From JAXHUA01 sp034189695 (lineage in GTDB: Bacteria > Chloroflexota > Dehalococcoidia > E44-bin15): DNA of 34,771 nt. Shown here piece by piece: positions 6,534 to 14,673 of this stretch (positions are counted from its first letter, which is position 1; the number at the start of each line of letters is the position of its first letter). A model generated the notes under the pieces. The model was given only the letters and a program-made list of their open reading frames with translations, was not told where the DNA came from and did no database searches. A program made the translations under genes and the position numbers. Location of the stretch: NCBI GenBank assembly GCA_034189695.1, contig JAXHUA010000083.1, positions 1 to 34,771 of the forward strand. The letters run 5' to 3'.

Positions 6534-7313
6534 ATGCCGGTTCTCAGGACAAACAGCGTTGATACGTATTACGAGGTCCACGGTGAAGGCACACCGCTGG
6601 TACTGATCCACGGCATCGGGGCATGTCAGCGGCTCTGGAGACTGCAAATTGAACCGTTCTCCAAGCACATGAAGGTTGTCGCCTACGACGTGAGGGGGCA
6701 CGGCAAGTCAAGCGGGTCAGATGAAAGGTACTCCATCAAGCTGTTCGCCAGCGATTTGAAGGCCCTGCTTGACCAACTGGACATCAAGAAAGCCCACCTG
6801 TGCGGATTGTCAATGGGCGGGCTCATAGCCCAGCAGTTTGCACTCGACCATCCGCAAGCGGTGGACAGACTCATCCTGGCGGGCACGTTCTGTCACCTCG
6901 GCCTCACGGGCAACTTGATGATCGGGTTCTACAAGACGTTGAATCGGCTTGTGCTGTACTTCATCGGAATGGACAGATACGCCGAGATGGGGGCCAAGGG
7001 CCTGTTCAGGAAGAAGGAGCAAGAAGAGCTGCGGCGGTTCTACCTTGAGGAAGTCGCCAGCATTTCGAAGAAGGAGTTTCTCAAGGCAATCGACGCAACA
7101 TACGCCTTCGATTCTCTCTGCATGCTCCGGCACATAGAATCACCTACGCTCATTCTCAATGCCGAGGGCGAGAAGCGCGAGCGGCAGCAGACCGAACTAA
7201 TGTGCAGGGAGATCAAGGACTGCAAGAAGGAGGTCATCACCGATGCGTTCCACGCCTCCAACCTGGAGAAGCCAGAGGAGTTCAACAGGCTGGTTCTGGA
7301 CTTCCTGTCCTAG
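6534..7313 (+). CDS. Alpha/beta hydrolase (esterase/lipase-like)
   Basis: A soluble hydrolase; the substrate is unknown. ATG at 6534 lies just after GGAGCGAGGG and gives 259 residues, normal for the family; an earlier in-frame ATG at 6435 would add 33 residues without family character. The oxyanion-side motif is LIHGIG (24-29), the YDVRGHGKS strand-turn is at 51-59, nucleophile elbow GLSMGG has S93, and the catalytic histidine is H240 in AFHASN. The acid position after strand 7 reads LILNAEGEKRE, so the charge relay is probably glutamate rather than aspartate. The region from about 125 to 185 is the variable cap. It has its own likely promoter and stands between the activase remnant and tmk. 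Confidence 0.85.
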   Translation: MPVLRTNSVDTYYEVHGEGTPLVLIHGIGACQRLWRLQIEPFSKHMKVVAYDVRGHGKSSGSDERYSIKLFASDLKALLDQLDIKKAHLCGLSMGGLIAQQFALDHPQAVDRLILAGTFCHLGLTGNLMIGFYKTLNRLVLYFIGMDRYAEMGAKGLFRKKEQEELRRFYLEEVASISKKEFLKAIDATYAFDSLCMLRHIESPTLILNAEGEKRERQQTELMCREIKDCKKEVITDAFHASNLEKPEEFNRLVLDFLS

Positions 7314-7431
7314 CTCAGAGACATGCTTTGTCGGGAGAAGCCCGAACAAGGGCCTCGCGGCTCCCTGGGACTGCAATCACTCTGCGCTACGGCCGACGCA
7401 AGGCAGTGTAGTATCTTGAAGCGAGCATGTG

Positions 7432-8040
7432 ATGTCTTTGTTTGTCACGTTTGAGGGAGGAGAGGGCTCAGGCAAGAGCACGCAGGCAAGGGCCCTTTAC
7501 CGGCGCCTTTCGCGTCGTGGCGTACCCGCAGTCCTCACCCACGAACCCGGAGGCACTCCGCTGGGCAGGAACCTGCGCCGCTGGCTGAAGAACAAGGAGC
7601 ACATCGACCCTGTCACTGAACTCCTGCTGTTCAACGCGTCGCGCGCACACCTCGTGTCCAGAGTGGTCCGCCCCGCCCTCGACAACGGCATGATCGTCAT
7701 CTGCGACCGGTTCTTCCACTCGACGGTAGCCTACCAGGGGTACGGGCGCGGGCTCGACCTCGACCTGGTCGAGCGAGTGAACCATGTCGGCACGCAGGGA
7801 CTGAGACCTGACCTCACTGTCTTTCTCGACATCGCCGTGCAGCATGGCCTGGCCCGAAAAGGTCCCCCGGACCGTTTCGAGCGTGAGGGAAACGCATTCC
7901 ACCAGCGTGTAAGGGACGGCTACCTCAGAATGGCGAGTGCCGACCCCGAGCGCTGGCTGATCGTCGACGGCTCACTGCCCAGGAGGCAGATCGCGCGTCT
8001 GGTGTGGGATAGAGTAGAGCCGCTGCTGGACCCCAGTTGA
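7432..8040 (+). CDS. tmk: Thymidylate kinase
   Basis: Phosphorylates dTMP to dTDP for DNA synthesis. P-loop FEGGEGSGKST lies at the N terminus, the dTMP-binding HEPGGTPLG follows, and CDRFFHSTVAYQGYGRG is the DR[YF] segment with the tyrosine/glutamine ring. The LID region around DRFEREG has arginines in the LID rather than the P-loop, the bacterial type II pattern, since the P-loop position here is Glu-Gly. The product is 202 residues from the ATG at 7432; a GTG at 7429 directly before it is an equal alternative, and only a weak GAAGCGAG site is visible. It is convergent with the acylase gene, 95 bases away. Confidence 0.93.
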   Translation: MSLFVTFEGGEGSGKSTQARALYRRLSRRGVPAVLTHEPGGTPLGRNLRRWLKNKEHIDPVTELLLFNASRAHLVSRVVRPALDNGMIVICDRFFHSTVAYQGYGRGLDLDLVERVNHVGTQGLRPDLTVFLDIAVQHGLARKGPPDRFEREGNAFHQRVRDGYLRMASADPERWLIVDGSLPRRQIARLVWDRVEPLLDPS

Positions 8041-8134
8041 CCTGTACTCCACGTAGCGCCGACGCCCCCCGCTGAGCAGACACGGCAGACCCTGAGCCTC
8101 AAGACAGAACTGCACCAGCCTCTCAACTCCACCA

Positions 8135-10693
8135 TCAGGGGTGCAGGACTAGCCGGTCGACTGCGGCATCCTCCACCTGGTCCCGAGTCCACAGCATAGT
8201 GTAGTACTCGATATTGCGCCAGGAGTCGATCATGTCGTCGTAGTGCCCGCTATAGGGGTGACTGCTCTGGCCCGTCGTATGCACAGTGACACTCTGCGTC
8301 AGGTCGCTCAGGTCAACGATCATCCGCATCGACGGCAAGCCCTGCACTGCGAAGCCATCCGCCGTCGTGTACCACACGGTGTTGTTCACTGCCGACGTGC
8401 CGCCGTTCACCGCGAAGGGCCCCCGGTTGACCATGTTCTCGATAAGGCCTACGCCGCTCTGTCCCAGCGGATTGCTGACAAAGGTCGCCGTGTGCAGGCT
8501 GCCCCACTTCCATTCGCTCCGGTCACTGCCGAACGCAGCGACCATCTTCTCATAGGCTTCCTCGAACGACCGGACCAGGATGTCATCGCGGGTCTCGACC
8601 ACATCCACTGTCTCTATGTCATCCCACCAGGAGTTGTCCGGCTCCTGCGTCAGCAGGAAGGTAGCCCGCATGTCCCTGCTGTCACCGTACGCCTCAGCCT
8701 CGTCGCTGAGCTGGTCCGCGTAGATGTTCGTCACCACGCTGGCCCAGTACTGGGCGTAGAGCGCCGCCTGCGGGCTGTCCGCATGACAGCAGCAGTCCCA
8801 TTCAGCGAGCCAGTCCCGCGCATCAGCAACTTCGGCATCGTCGAATGACAGGGCGGAGAGGCAGCATACCAGGCCTTCAGCGCTGATAAGCTTGTCGTCG
8901 CCCTGGATGTCCTGGAAGCTGGCCACGGTGTGCGGCGCCTCCTGCTGAAGCAACTCGACAATCCGCTCGGCACGATAGCCGCAGTTCCACTCCTGGCTGA
9001 TAATGCAGTTCAGCCCCTCACCCAGTTCCTGTTCCAGCTGGTCGTAGTACTCCGGCGGGACAACAGCCTGGTTGGCCGTCGCGATGTAGTCACGTTCCGG
9101 GTTGAGGATGCGAGGCAGGCTGTCGTACGGAATGAAGCCCTGCCACTCATACTCGTCGGTCCAGCCGGGGACCGGCACCAGCCCGCTGTGGCCGGCGGCG
9201 CGGATGGGAATCCGGCCCGGCGTCTGATAGCCTATGTTGCCATCCACGTCTGCATACACGAAGTTCTGCGATGGAACGTCCCAGTACTCCAGTGCCTCAC
9301 GGAATTCGCCCCAGTCCGTTGCCAGGTTGAGATCGACAATGCCTCGACAGAGCGTACCCGGGTCAAGCGCCGTCCAGCGGACCGCCAGCGGGTCTTCGTT
9401 GTTGAAGCCCAGGACCTCTCCAGTGTCCTCATCTATCTGATTGTCATTGATGATCGGGCCGAGATGCGTCTCACGAACCTGAATTCTGACCGGCTCTTCG
9501 CCGTCTCCGAAGCGGATGGTCTCATCATGCAGGGTCATATCCCTCCACTGGCCGTTCCACTCGTACTGCAGGGGGTTGTCTGGATTGACGCGTATCTCAT
9601 ACAGGTCGATAACATCAGGGCCAACGTTGGTGACCCCCCAGGCAATCGAGTCGTTGTGGCCGATGATGACCGCGGGCGCAGCCGAAAAGGCGAATCCCAC
9701 CACATCGAGCGTCGGCTCGTCGCTCCCCGCCGGGGGATTGCAGTGCAGGCCGACCTGATACCAGATGGACGGCATCTGGATTCCGAGGTGGGGATCGTTG
9801 GCGAGAAGCGGCATGCCACTCTCCGTCATGCTGCCGCCCACCACCCAGTTGTTGCTGCCAATGCCGGAGCCATGGCCGAACACCAGGCTCACATCAGGCA
9901 ATCCACCTTCAGCGACCACCACGTCCACGTCAGTCCATCGGTCGCTGACAGCGGCACCCGCGCCCCAAAGAGAGCCAGTGATGGGCAGGTCCTCCGGTTG
10001 GAGGATGGTGGGTTTCTCGCCGTAGGGCCAGGAGGGTGTCATCCACTGGTCGGTCATCTGCTGGCCGAGTACCTGGTACAGACTGGCGCGGGTCACCTCC
10101 CGGCTCACGCCCGGGCCAAGGTCCCACGCCATGATTTTGGCGAAAGCCAGTGTATCGGCAGGCGTCCACGGCTCGACATCGATGTCAACGCCGACGAGCC
10201 TCAACACGCTGTACTCCAGAGCCAGGTCGCCGGGTTTCCGGTTGGCGATGTACGCGTTCACCCCATCAGCGAAGGCCTGAAGCGATGCCATGGTATCCTC
10301 GTCGTAGGCCTGCTCCTCCTCTTCAGCCACGCGATGCCACCCGAGCGTGCGTATGAAGATGTCAGTAGCGAGCAGACCTTCGCTCTTGCCCGTGAGCTCT
10401 TCGATCGCACCGCGCGCCGTGTGCCTGAAGAACTCCATCTGCCACCAGCGGTCTTGCGCCTGGGTATAGCCCTGGGCGAACAACAAGTCATGCATGTTGG
10501 CAGCATATATGTGTGGGATACCCCACTCGTCCCGCAGGACCTCGACTTCATCCTCAAGCCCGGCGACAGTGATGGAGCCTGAGTGTCGCGGCAACGGCCC
10601 TCTGGTGAGATCATAGAAGAACGCATAGCCAAGGCCGGCAACTACAGCGACTACGACCACGAGTACGACCAGAACGACCCAAACGACTTTCAT
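8135..10693 (-). CDS. Penicillin acylase family N-terminal-nucleophile hydrolase, membrane anchored
   Basis: An Ntn-hydrolase that would cleave an amide such as a beta-lactam side chain or N-acyl homoserine lactone; the true substrate is not readable. The 852-residue precursor starts with a strong hydrophobic segment (residues 3-26) and no obvious signal-peptidase site, so it is probably tethered outside the membrane. The alpha part includes GIPHIYAAN and GYTQAQDRWWQMEFFR. The self-processing site is G279/S280 in GIGSNNWVVGG, where S280 becomes the N-terminal nucleophile of the beta chain; NDPHLGIQMPSIWYQ follows as in the family. An asparagine for the oxyanion hole is expected later in the beta chain. 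The gene is convergent with tmk and divergent from the GH5 gene. Confidence 0.93.
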   Translation of the reverse strand: MKVVWVVLVVLVVVVAVVAGLGYAFFYDLTRGPLPRHSGSITVAGLEDEVEVLRDEWGIPHIYAANMHDLLFAQGYTQAQDRWWQMEFFRHTARGAIEELTGKSEGLLATDIFIRTLGWHRVAEEEEQAYDEDTMASLQAFADGVNAYIANRKPGDLALEYSVLRLVGVDIDVEPWTPADTLAFAKIMAWDLGPGVSREVTRASLYQVLGQQMTDQWMTPSWPYGEKPTILQPEDLPITGSLWGAGAAVSDRWTDVDVVVAEGGLPDVSLVFGHGSGIGSNNWVVGGSMTESGMPLLANDPHLGIQMPSIWYQVGLHCNPPAGSDEPTLDVVGFAFSAAPAVIIGHNDSIAWGVTNVGPDVIDLYEIRVNPDNPLQYEWNGQWRDMTLHDETIRFGDGEEPVRIQVRETHLGPIINDNQIDEDTGEVLGFNNEDPLAVRWTALDPGTLCRGIVDLNLATDWGEFREALEYWDVPSQNFVYADVDGNIGYQTPGRIPIRAAGHSGLVPVPGWTDEYEWQGFIPYDSLPRILNPERDYIATANQAVVPPEYYDQLEQELGEGLNCIISQEWNCGYRAERIVELLQQEAPHTVASFQDIQGDDKLISAEGLVCCLSALSFDDAEVADARDWLAEWDCCCHADSPQAALYAQYWASVVTNIYADQLSDEAEAYGDSRDMRATFLLTQEPDNSWWDDIETVDVVETRDDILVRSFEEAYEKMVAAFGSDRSEWKWGSLHTATFVSNPLGQSGVGLIENMVNRGPFAVNGGTSAVNNTVWYTTADGFAVQGLPSMRMIVDLSDLTQSVTVHTTGQSSHPYSGHYDDMIDSWRNIEYYTMLWTRDQVEDAAVDRLVLHP

Positions 10694-11086
10694 CTAGCCT
10701 GCCCCTTTCCTCTGCTATCACACCTATGTTGCACCGCTGTCGTACGCCGGTGGGGTCTGCCCGGCCGCGAAGCGGCCTACCCCGTCCGCCGAACTCGCCT
10801 CACGAATGAGCCACCAATGTAGCACAGCCCTGGAAAGGTGTCCAGCGCGAGCAGCCACGGGGAGGTCTTGTCGCTCACGGGCGACCAGGCTCCAATCAGG
10901 TTCCGCTCTGTCAGGCGGGCCGCGCGGTGGCGCTGCGCCGGCGCTTGCGAGCCCGGCGTCCCAGGTCGTGCCATAATCTGAAGGACATCGAACCCTGCCG
11001 AACCGAATCCGTAGCGCCGGCGCTTCACAGAGGACCGATTCTCAACAACGCGCCCGGCCGACAGGACCAGCCGGGAAGGAGAGCGC
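10694..11086. other. Intergenic region between divergent acylase and GH5 genes
   Basis: This 393-base stretch has no gene that I can support; the ORFs crossing it look like chance frames in GC-rich sequence. It must hold both divergent promoters, but none is convincing: CATAAT near 10972 lacks a -35 at proper distance, and the minus-strand side shows only GATAGC. The one structured element is the hairpin at 10752-10783. Confidence 0.5.
10752..10783. repeat. Inverted repeat in the acylase-GH5 spacer
   Basis: GGCCGC (10763-10768) and GCGGCC (10772-10777) form a hairpin with loop GAA, extended by outer arms GGGGT (10752-10756) and ACCCC (10779-10783) across a small bulge. There is no U-run, so it is not an intrinsic terminator; it could be an operator or simply GC-rich structure. 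Confidence 0.45.
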
Positions 11087-12415
11087 ATGATGAACAGGAA
11101 CCCGCTCCACACCGACGGACGATGGTTTAAGGACGAAGAAGGGCGAGTCGTCATACTGCGGGGCGTCAATGTGGCCGGGAACAGCAAAGTGCCGCCGTTC
11201 GTGCCGTTCCGCCACGGATCGTTTTTCGACCCCCTGGCCAGATGGGGCATGAACGTGATCCGCCTCGTTCTCGTGTGGGAAGCCATTGAGCCTCAGCCGG
11301 GCCAGTACAACAACGGCTACATCGATGCAGTAGAGAGCCTGGTTACCGCAGCGGGAGAGCGCGGCGTATACGTAATCCTCGACATGCACCAGGACATGTT
11401 CTCACGCTACCTCGACGGCGGGTGCGGCGACGGCTGCCCGTCCTGGGCAATCGACCCCTCCATCCCACAGGACACGCCGGTCAACGACCATACGTGCATT
11501 GGTTGGTACATGGGCATAAGTGATGATAGGGTGCTGCGCGCCTTTGATTCCTTCTTTCGCAACGTCAACGGGGTCCAGAGCCGCTACGTCGCCATGTGGG
11601 CCCACATGGCCAAACGCTTCAGCGCCCATCCGGCGGTGATTGGGTACGACATCATCAAAGAGCCCATTGGCGATGAGGTATCCCAGATTGCGCCGTTTTA
11701 CGAGGAAGTCGGGGCCACCATCCGTCAGGCGGACCCCGACTGCATCCTCTTCATAGAATCGGACATAGTCGCCACCATCAGCGCGGGCCAGTCGCAACTG
11801 CCACGGCTGTCGCTGGGCAACTTCGCCTACGCCCCCCATTTCTACAGCCCTTCCATGACTGTTCTCGACACGTTCGTGCCGGCCGAAGCCGAGACGGCAT
11901 TCGCGGCATTCGACGCCAAGGCGAACGATCTCGGCGGGATCCCACTCTTGCTGGGAGAATTCGGCGCGCCGCCGTTCAAGGCCTGCGTCAGCGAGTACAT
12001 GGCCGACCTCTACCGCAGAATAGACGAGCGTTTCTGGTCAGGCACGCAGTGGAACTACACCCCGGAGTGGGACCCTGTCGACTTCGACAGGTGGAACAAA
12101 GAGGACTTCTCCATCGTCGACGACAAGGGCAGCCCGCGCCGCAATTTCGCCGTCAGGGCCTGCGCCCAGCGTGTCGCCGGAACGCCCCGAAAGCTGGAGG
12201 TGAGCAGCGAGCGGGTCTACTTCGAGTGGGATAATGACCCACGGGTCGCCGCTGCCACCATACTCTACGTACCGGTCGACATCGTCTTTCAGGGAAGCGC
12301 GTACGACATAGTGGGAGGGCCTTCCGTGCGGTGCGAGGTGGACCGGCAGAATCGACTGCTCACCTGCACCACATCGGGTAGCGGCATCCGAACGGTGGAG
12401 GTCAAAGCGACATAG
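11087..12415 (+). CDS. Glycoside hydrolase family 5 protein (endoglycoceramidase-like)
   Basis: A (beta/alpha)8 retaining glycosidase related to GH5 endoglycoceramidases and cellulases. ATG at 11087 follows AAGGAGA by six bases. Motifs include VVILRGVNVAGNSKVPPF (residues 21-38), GMNVIRLVLVWEAIEP (54-69), and VILDMHQDMFSRY (96-108). The acid/base is E192 and the nucleophile E291 in LLGEFG; the WNYTPEWD tract follows. The residue before the acid/base, almost always Asn in GH5 (NEP), is Lys191 here (IKEP). The C-terminal 80 residues form a small beta domain as in endoglycoceramidases. No signal peptide is visible, unlike the usual secreted members, so the enzyme may be cytoplasmic. Confidence 0.85.
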   Translation: MMNRNPLHTDGRWFKDEEGRVVILRGVNVAGNSKVPPFVPFRHGSFFDPLARWGMNVIRLVLVWEAIEPQPGQYNNGYIDAVESLVTAAGERGVYVILDMHQDMFSRYLDGGCGDGCPSWAIDPSIPQDTPVNDHTCIGWYMGISDDRVLRAFDSFFRNVNGVQSRYVAMWAHMAKRFSAHPAVIGYDIIKEPIGDEVSQIAPFYEEVGATIRQADPDCILFIESDIVATISAGQSQLPRLSLGNFAYAPHFYSPSMTVLDTFVPAEAETAFAAFDAKANDLGGIPLLLGEFGAPPFKACVSEYMADLYRRIDERFWSGTQWNYTPEWDPVDFDRWNKEDFSIVDDKGSPRRNFAVRACAQRVAGTPRKLEVSSERVYFEWDNDPRVAAATILYVPVDIVFQGSAYDIVGGPSVRCEVDRQNRLLTCTTSGSGIRTVEVKAT

Positions 12416-12475
12416 AGAACGTCGTTCTCCGCCCATCAAGCGGAGCGGAATCTGCAAACCGGATGAAAAAGGGGC

Positions 12476-12505
12476 TTGAAACAGGGGAAAAGATGATGTT
12501 ATAAT
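12476..12505 (+). promoter_or_regulatory. Promoter of the pyrimidine operon
   Basis: TTGAAA (12476-12481) and a perfect TATAAT (12500-12505) are 18 bases apart. Transcription would begin near 12512, about 130 bases before pyrR, which leaves room for exactly the attenuator seen downstream. Confidence 0.85.
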
Positions 12506-12535
12506 GCCGCCGAGGATACAAGCCGTCGTCTGAAC

Positions 12536-12618
12536 CTTTAAATCCAGTCCTGCGAGGCTGGCAAGGGTGCACGGTCAAAACAACCCATATCGTAGCAATT
12601 GCTGAGTCCCCTTGCCAG
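12536..12618 (+). promoter_or_regulatory. PyrR-responsive attenuator: PyrR-binding loop and antiterminator
   Basis: CCAG (12544-12547) pairs with CTGG (12558-12561), and the loop region TCCTGCGAGGCT (12548-12559) matches 10 of 12 bases of the PyrR-binding consensus TCCAGAGAGGCT. A lower stem CCTT/AAGG closes the structure after an internal bulge, as in known PyrR-binding loops. Its 3' strand CTGGCAAGGG (12558-12567) is perfectly complementary over 10 bases to CCCTTGCCAG (12609-12618), the 5' arm of the terminator. So PyrR bound with UMP would hold the first hairpin and let the terminator form; without PyrR the antiterminator forms. The mechanism is established for PyrR; the structure here is read directly. 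Confidence 0.85.
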
Positions 12619-12639
12619 CTCCAAGGCAAGGGGGCTTTT
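12606..12639 (+). terminator. Intrinsic terminator of the pyr leader
   Basis: An 11-bp stem (GTCCCCTTGCC with GGCAAGGGGGC, one G-U pair) with an 8-base loop is followed by TTTT. The 3' arm carries the AAGGGGG that would serve as the pyrR ribosome site, and the pyrR ATG starts three bases after the U-run, so the hairpin would also block translation start. Confidence 0.88.
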
Positions 12640-12641
12640 CT

Positions 12642-13196
12642 ATGACAGAGAAAACCGTCCTGACCGAGGAAGACATCCGGCGCATCCTGACGCGCATTGC
12701 ACATGAGATAGTTGAGCGCAACTACCGGTGCGATGGGATGGTGTTTGTCGGTCTGCATACGCGCGGTGCCCCGCTGGCGCGGCGGATCGCCGCGAACATA
12801 AACGGACTCGAAAGACTCGACATCCCCATCGGCGCTCTGGACATCAGTCTCCATCGTGACGATCTGTCCGACCTGGAGGCGCAGCCAAAGGGCCCGCCAA
12901 GCAACATACCAACCGACATCTCGGGCAAATGCGTCATACTGGTGGATGATGTCCTCTACACCGGCCGCAGCGTTCGTGCCGCTATGGACGCCATCATCGA
13001 CTTCGGCCGACCGAGGTCCATCCAGTTGGCGGTGCTTATTGACCGCGGCCATCGGGAACTCCCGATCCGCGCCGACTATGTTGGCAAGAACATGCCCACC
13101 TCACACGACGAGAAAGTGGAGGTCCGGCTCCGAGAGATCGATGGCAAGGACGAGGTAGCCATCGTGAAACCAATGCGTGAGCGACAGCCGGTCTAG
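12642..13196 (+). CDS. pyrR: PyrR bifunctional regulator / uracil phosphoribosyltransferase
   Basis: Binds pyr leader RNA when UMP is high and causes termination; most members also have weak uracil phosphoribosyltransferase activity. ATG at 12642 gives 184 residues, the family length; the longer frame to 12612 runs through the terminator hairpin and is rejected. The PRPP loop VILVDDVLYTGRSVRAA (about residues 99-115) is intact, and RGHRELPIRADYVGKNMPTS is the conserved C-terminal segment. It heads the operon directly after its own attenuator, so it autoregulates. pyrB follows after 31 bases. Confidence 0.96.
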   Translation: MTEKTVLTEEDIRRILTRIAHEIVERNYRCDGMVFVGLHTRGAPLARRIAANINGLERLDIPIGALDISLHRDDLSDLEAQPKGPPSNIPTDISGKCVILVDDVLYTGRSVRAAMDAIIDFGRPRSIQLAVLIDRGHRELPIRADYVGKNMPTSHDEKVEVRLREIDGKDEVAIVKPMRERQPV

Positions 13197-13227
13197 AGAC
13201 AGGTTGCGCTCGAAGGGGCAGTAAATC

Positions 13228-14673
13228 GTGAGATTCGCTGGTAGAGATCTGGTCTCCATAACCGATTTCACCAATGGAGAGATCGAGGCCGTCCTGGATC
13301 TGGCACAGGAGATGGACAGTGCGCTCAGCAAGGGCCGCCAGCTTGACCTGTGCAGAGGAAAGGACATGGCCACCCTTTTCTACGAGCCCAGCACACGCAC
13401 CCGCGGCTCCTTCGAAAGGGCAATGCACAAGCTGGGCGGCACGGTGATCAGTTTTGCCGAGGCCCGGGCCATGTCGTCAGCGGCAAAGGGAGAGACCATT
13501 GCCGATACTATCCGAGTGTTGAGGAGCTATGCCGATGTCATCGTTATCAGACACCCGTGGGAGGGTGCAGCCCGGGTTGCGGCAGACTACGCGGGAGTGC
13601 CAGTGATCAATGCTGGCGACGGCAGTCACGAGCATCCGACGCAAACGCTCTGCGACCTGTACACGCTCAGGAAGGAGAAGGGCAAACTCAAGGGCCTGAC
13701 CGTCCTTCTGTGGGGCGACCTGAAGTACGGGCGTACAGTCCACTCCCTCATATACGCCCTGGCCCGGCTGGGAGCCGAGGTGCTCTGTGCCCCACTTCCA
13801 GGTCTCGACGTGCCTTCTTCCGTCCTGCGCCGAATTGGCGCGGAGTACGACTACGTGCCAACACGGGTTGCACCGGAGGACCCCAACTCGTTCGTGGGAG
13901 AGGTGGACGTATTCTACGTGGCCCCCTTCAGGCCGTACAACCTGGCCCTGTGGTCAGACATCGATACAAGTCCCTGCCCGGAGATCAACATCCGGGAGGC
14001 TCTGCACAGAGCCGACGCCATATATGTCACCAGAGTCCAGGCCGAGAGGCAAGGCGAATCCGCCGCCAGCGAATCGGAGTCGGACTACCCGGTGGTGAAC
14101 GGCAAGCTGCTCAGCCATCTGAAGAAGAAGACGCTGGTGATGCACCCCCTTCCTCGTGTGAACGAGCTTGCCTATGAACTCGACGACTATCCCACGAGCG
14201 TGTACTTCCAGCAAGCGGCGTACGGCGTACCCATCAGGATGGCGTTGACCGCCCTGCTGCTCGGAGCGAGCAGCGTCGACCTGGGGGACACGGGCGGGTC
14301 AACCAACGAAGCGTTCTACGAGCAGTGCAGCGGAATCGTCGGCGTCACATGCCCCAATCCCAACTGTGTGTCAAACCACGAATCGCGGTACGTCGTGCCG
14401 AGACTGAGGATGTTGAAGCGGCATGCTGGTGAGCCCCTTACGCTGAGATGCGCCTACTGCGACCACGAAACGCATCCCACCCACATTGCCAGCTCAGAAT
14501 GGCATCAGGGAATCCTGAAGTACAAGAGGTACTACGATTCGGATAGCTACATGCTCGACCGCATCAAGCCTGAGAACCTGATCATCTTCGATTCAGAGAA
14601 GGAAGCGCAGGCGCACGGGTTCATGCCTGGAAAGCGGACGGCGAAGCTGCATTCGGACGGTGGTGCGAGATGA
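13228..14673 (+). CDS. pyrB: Aspartate carbamoyltransferase with C-terminal PyrI-type zinc domain
   Basis: Condenses carbamoyl phosphate and aspartate, the first committed pyrimidine step. GTG at 13228 is the start, with GAAGGGG ten bases upstream. The catalytic part (about 1-350) has STRTR (55-59), K87 of the 80s loop, HPTQ (136-139), TRVQ (268-271) and HPLPR (306-310). At 481 residues it is about 170 longer than plain PyrB. Residues 375-411 contain CPNPNC and CAYC (C375, C380, C408, C411), the C-x4-C and C-x2-C arrangement of the PyrI zinc domain, but there is no PyrI allosteric domain. A last segment, NLIIFDSEKEAQAHGFMPGKR (split: residues 450-458 and 459-470), resembles Ada-type tails. 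The stop overlaps the pyrC start (ATGA). Confidence 0.93.
   Translation: MRFAGRDLVSITDFTNGEIEAVLDLAQEMDSALSKGRQLDLCRGKDMATLFYEPSTRTRGSFERAMHKLGGTVISFAEARAMSSAAKGETIADTIRVLRSYADVIVIRHPWEGAARVAADYAGVPVINAGDGSHEHPTQTLCDLYTLRKEKGKLKGLTVLLWGDLKYGRTVHSLIYALARLGAEVLCAPLPGLDVPSSVLRRIGAEYDYVPTRVAPEDPNSFVGEVDVFYVAPFRPYNLALWSDIDTSPCPEINIREALHRADAIYVTRVQAERQGESAASESESDYPVVNGKLLSHLKKKTLVMHPLPRVNELAYELDDYPTSVYFQQAAYGVPIRMALTALLLGASSVDLGDTGGSTNEAFYEQCSGIVGVTCPNPNCVSNHESRYVVPRLRMLKRHAGEPLTLRCAYCDHETHPTHIASSEWHQGILKYKRYYDSDSYMLDRIKPENLIIFDSEKEAQAHGFMPGKRTAKLHSDGGAR

Noticed and set aside
8930..10582. 550-codon plus-strand frame opposite the acylase gene
   Set aside because: It is a long antisense frame produced by GC-rich codon bias; the acylase frame has full family motifs.
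12416..12450. GAGAAC-GTC-GTTCTC hairpin after the GH5 gene as a terminator
   Set aside because: No U-run follows; it may be incidental structure.
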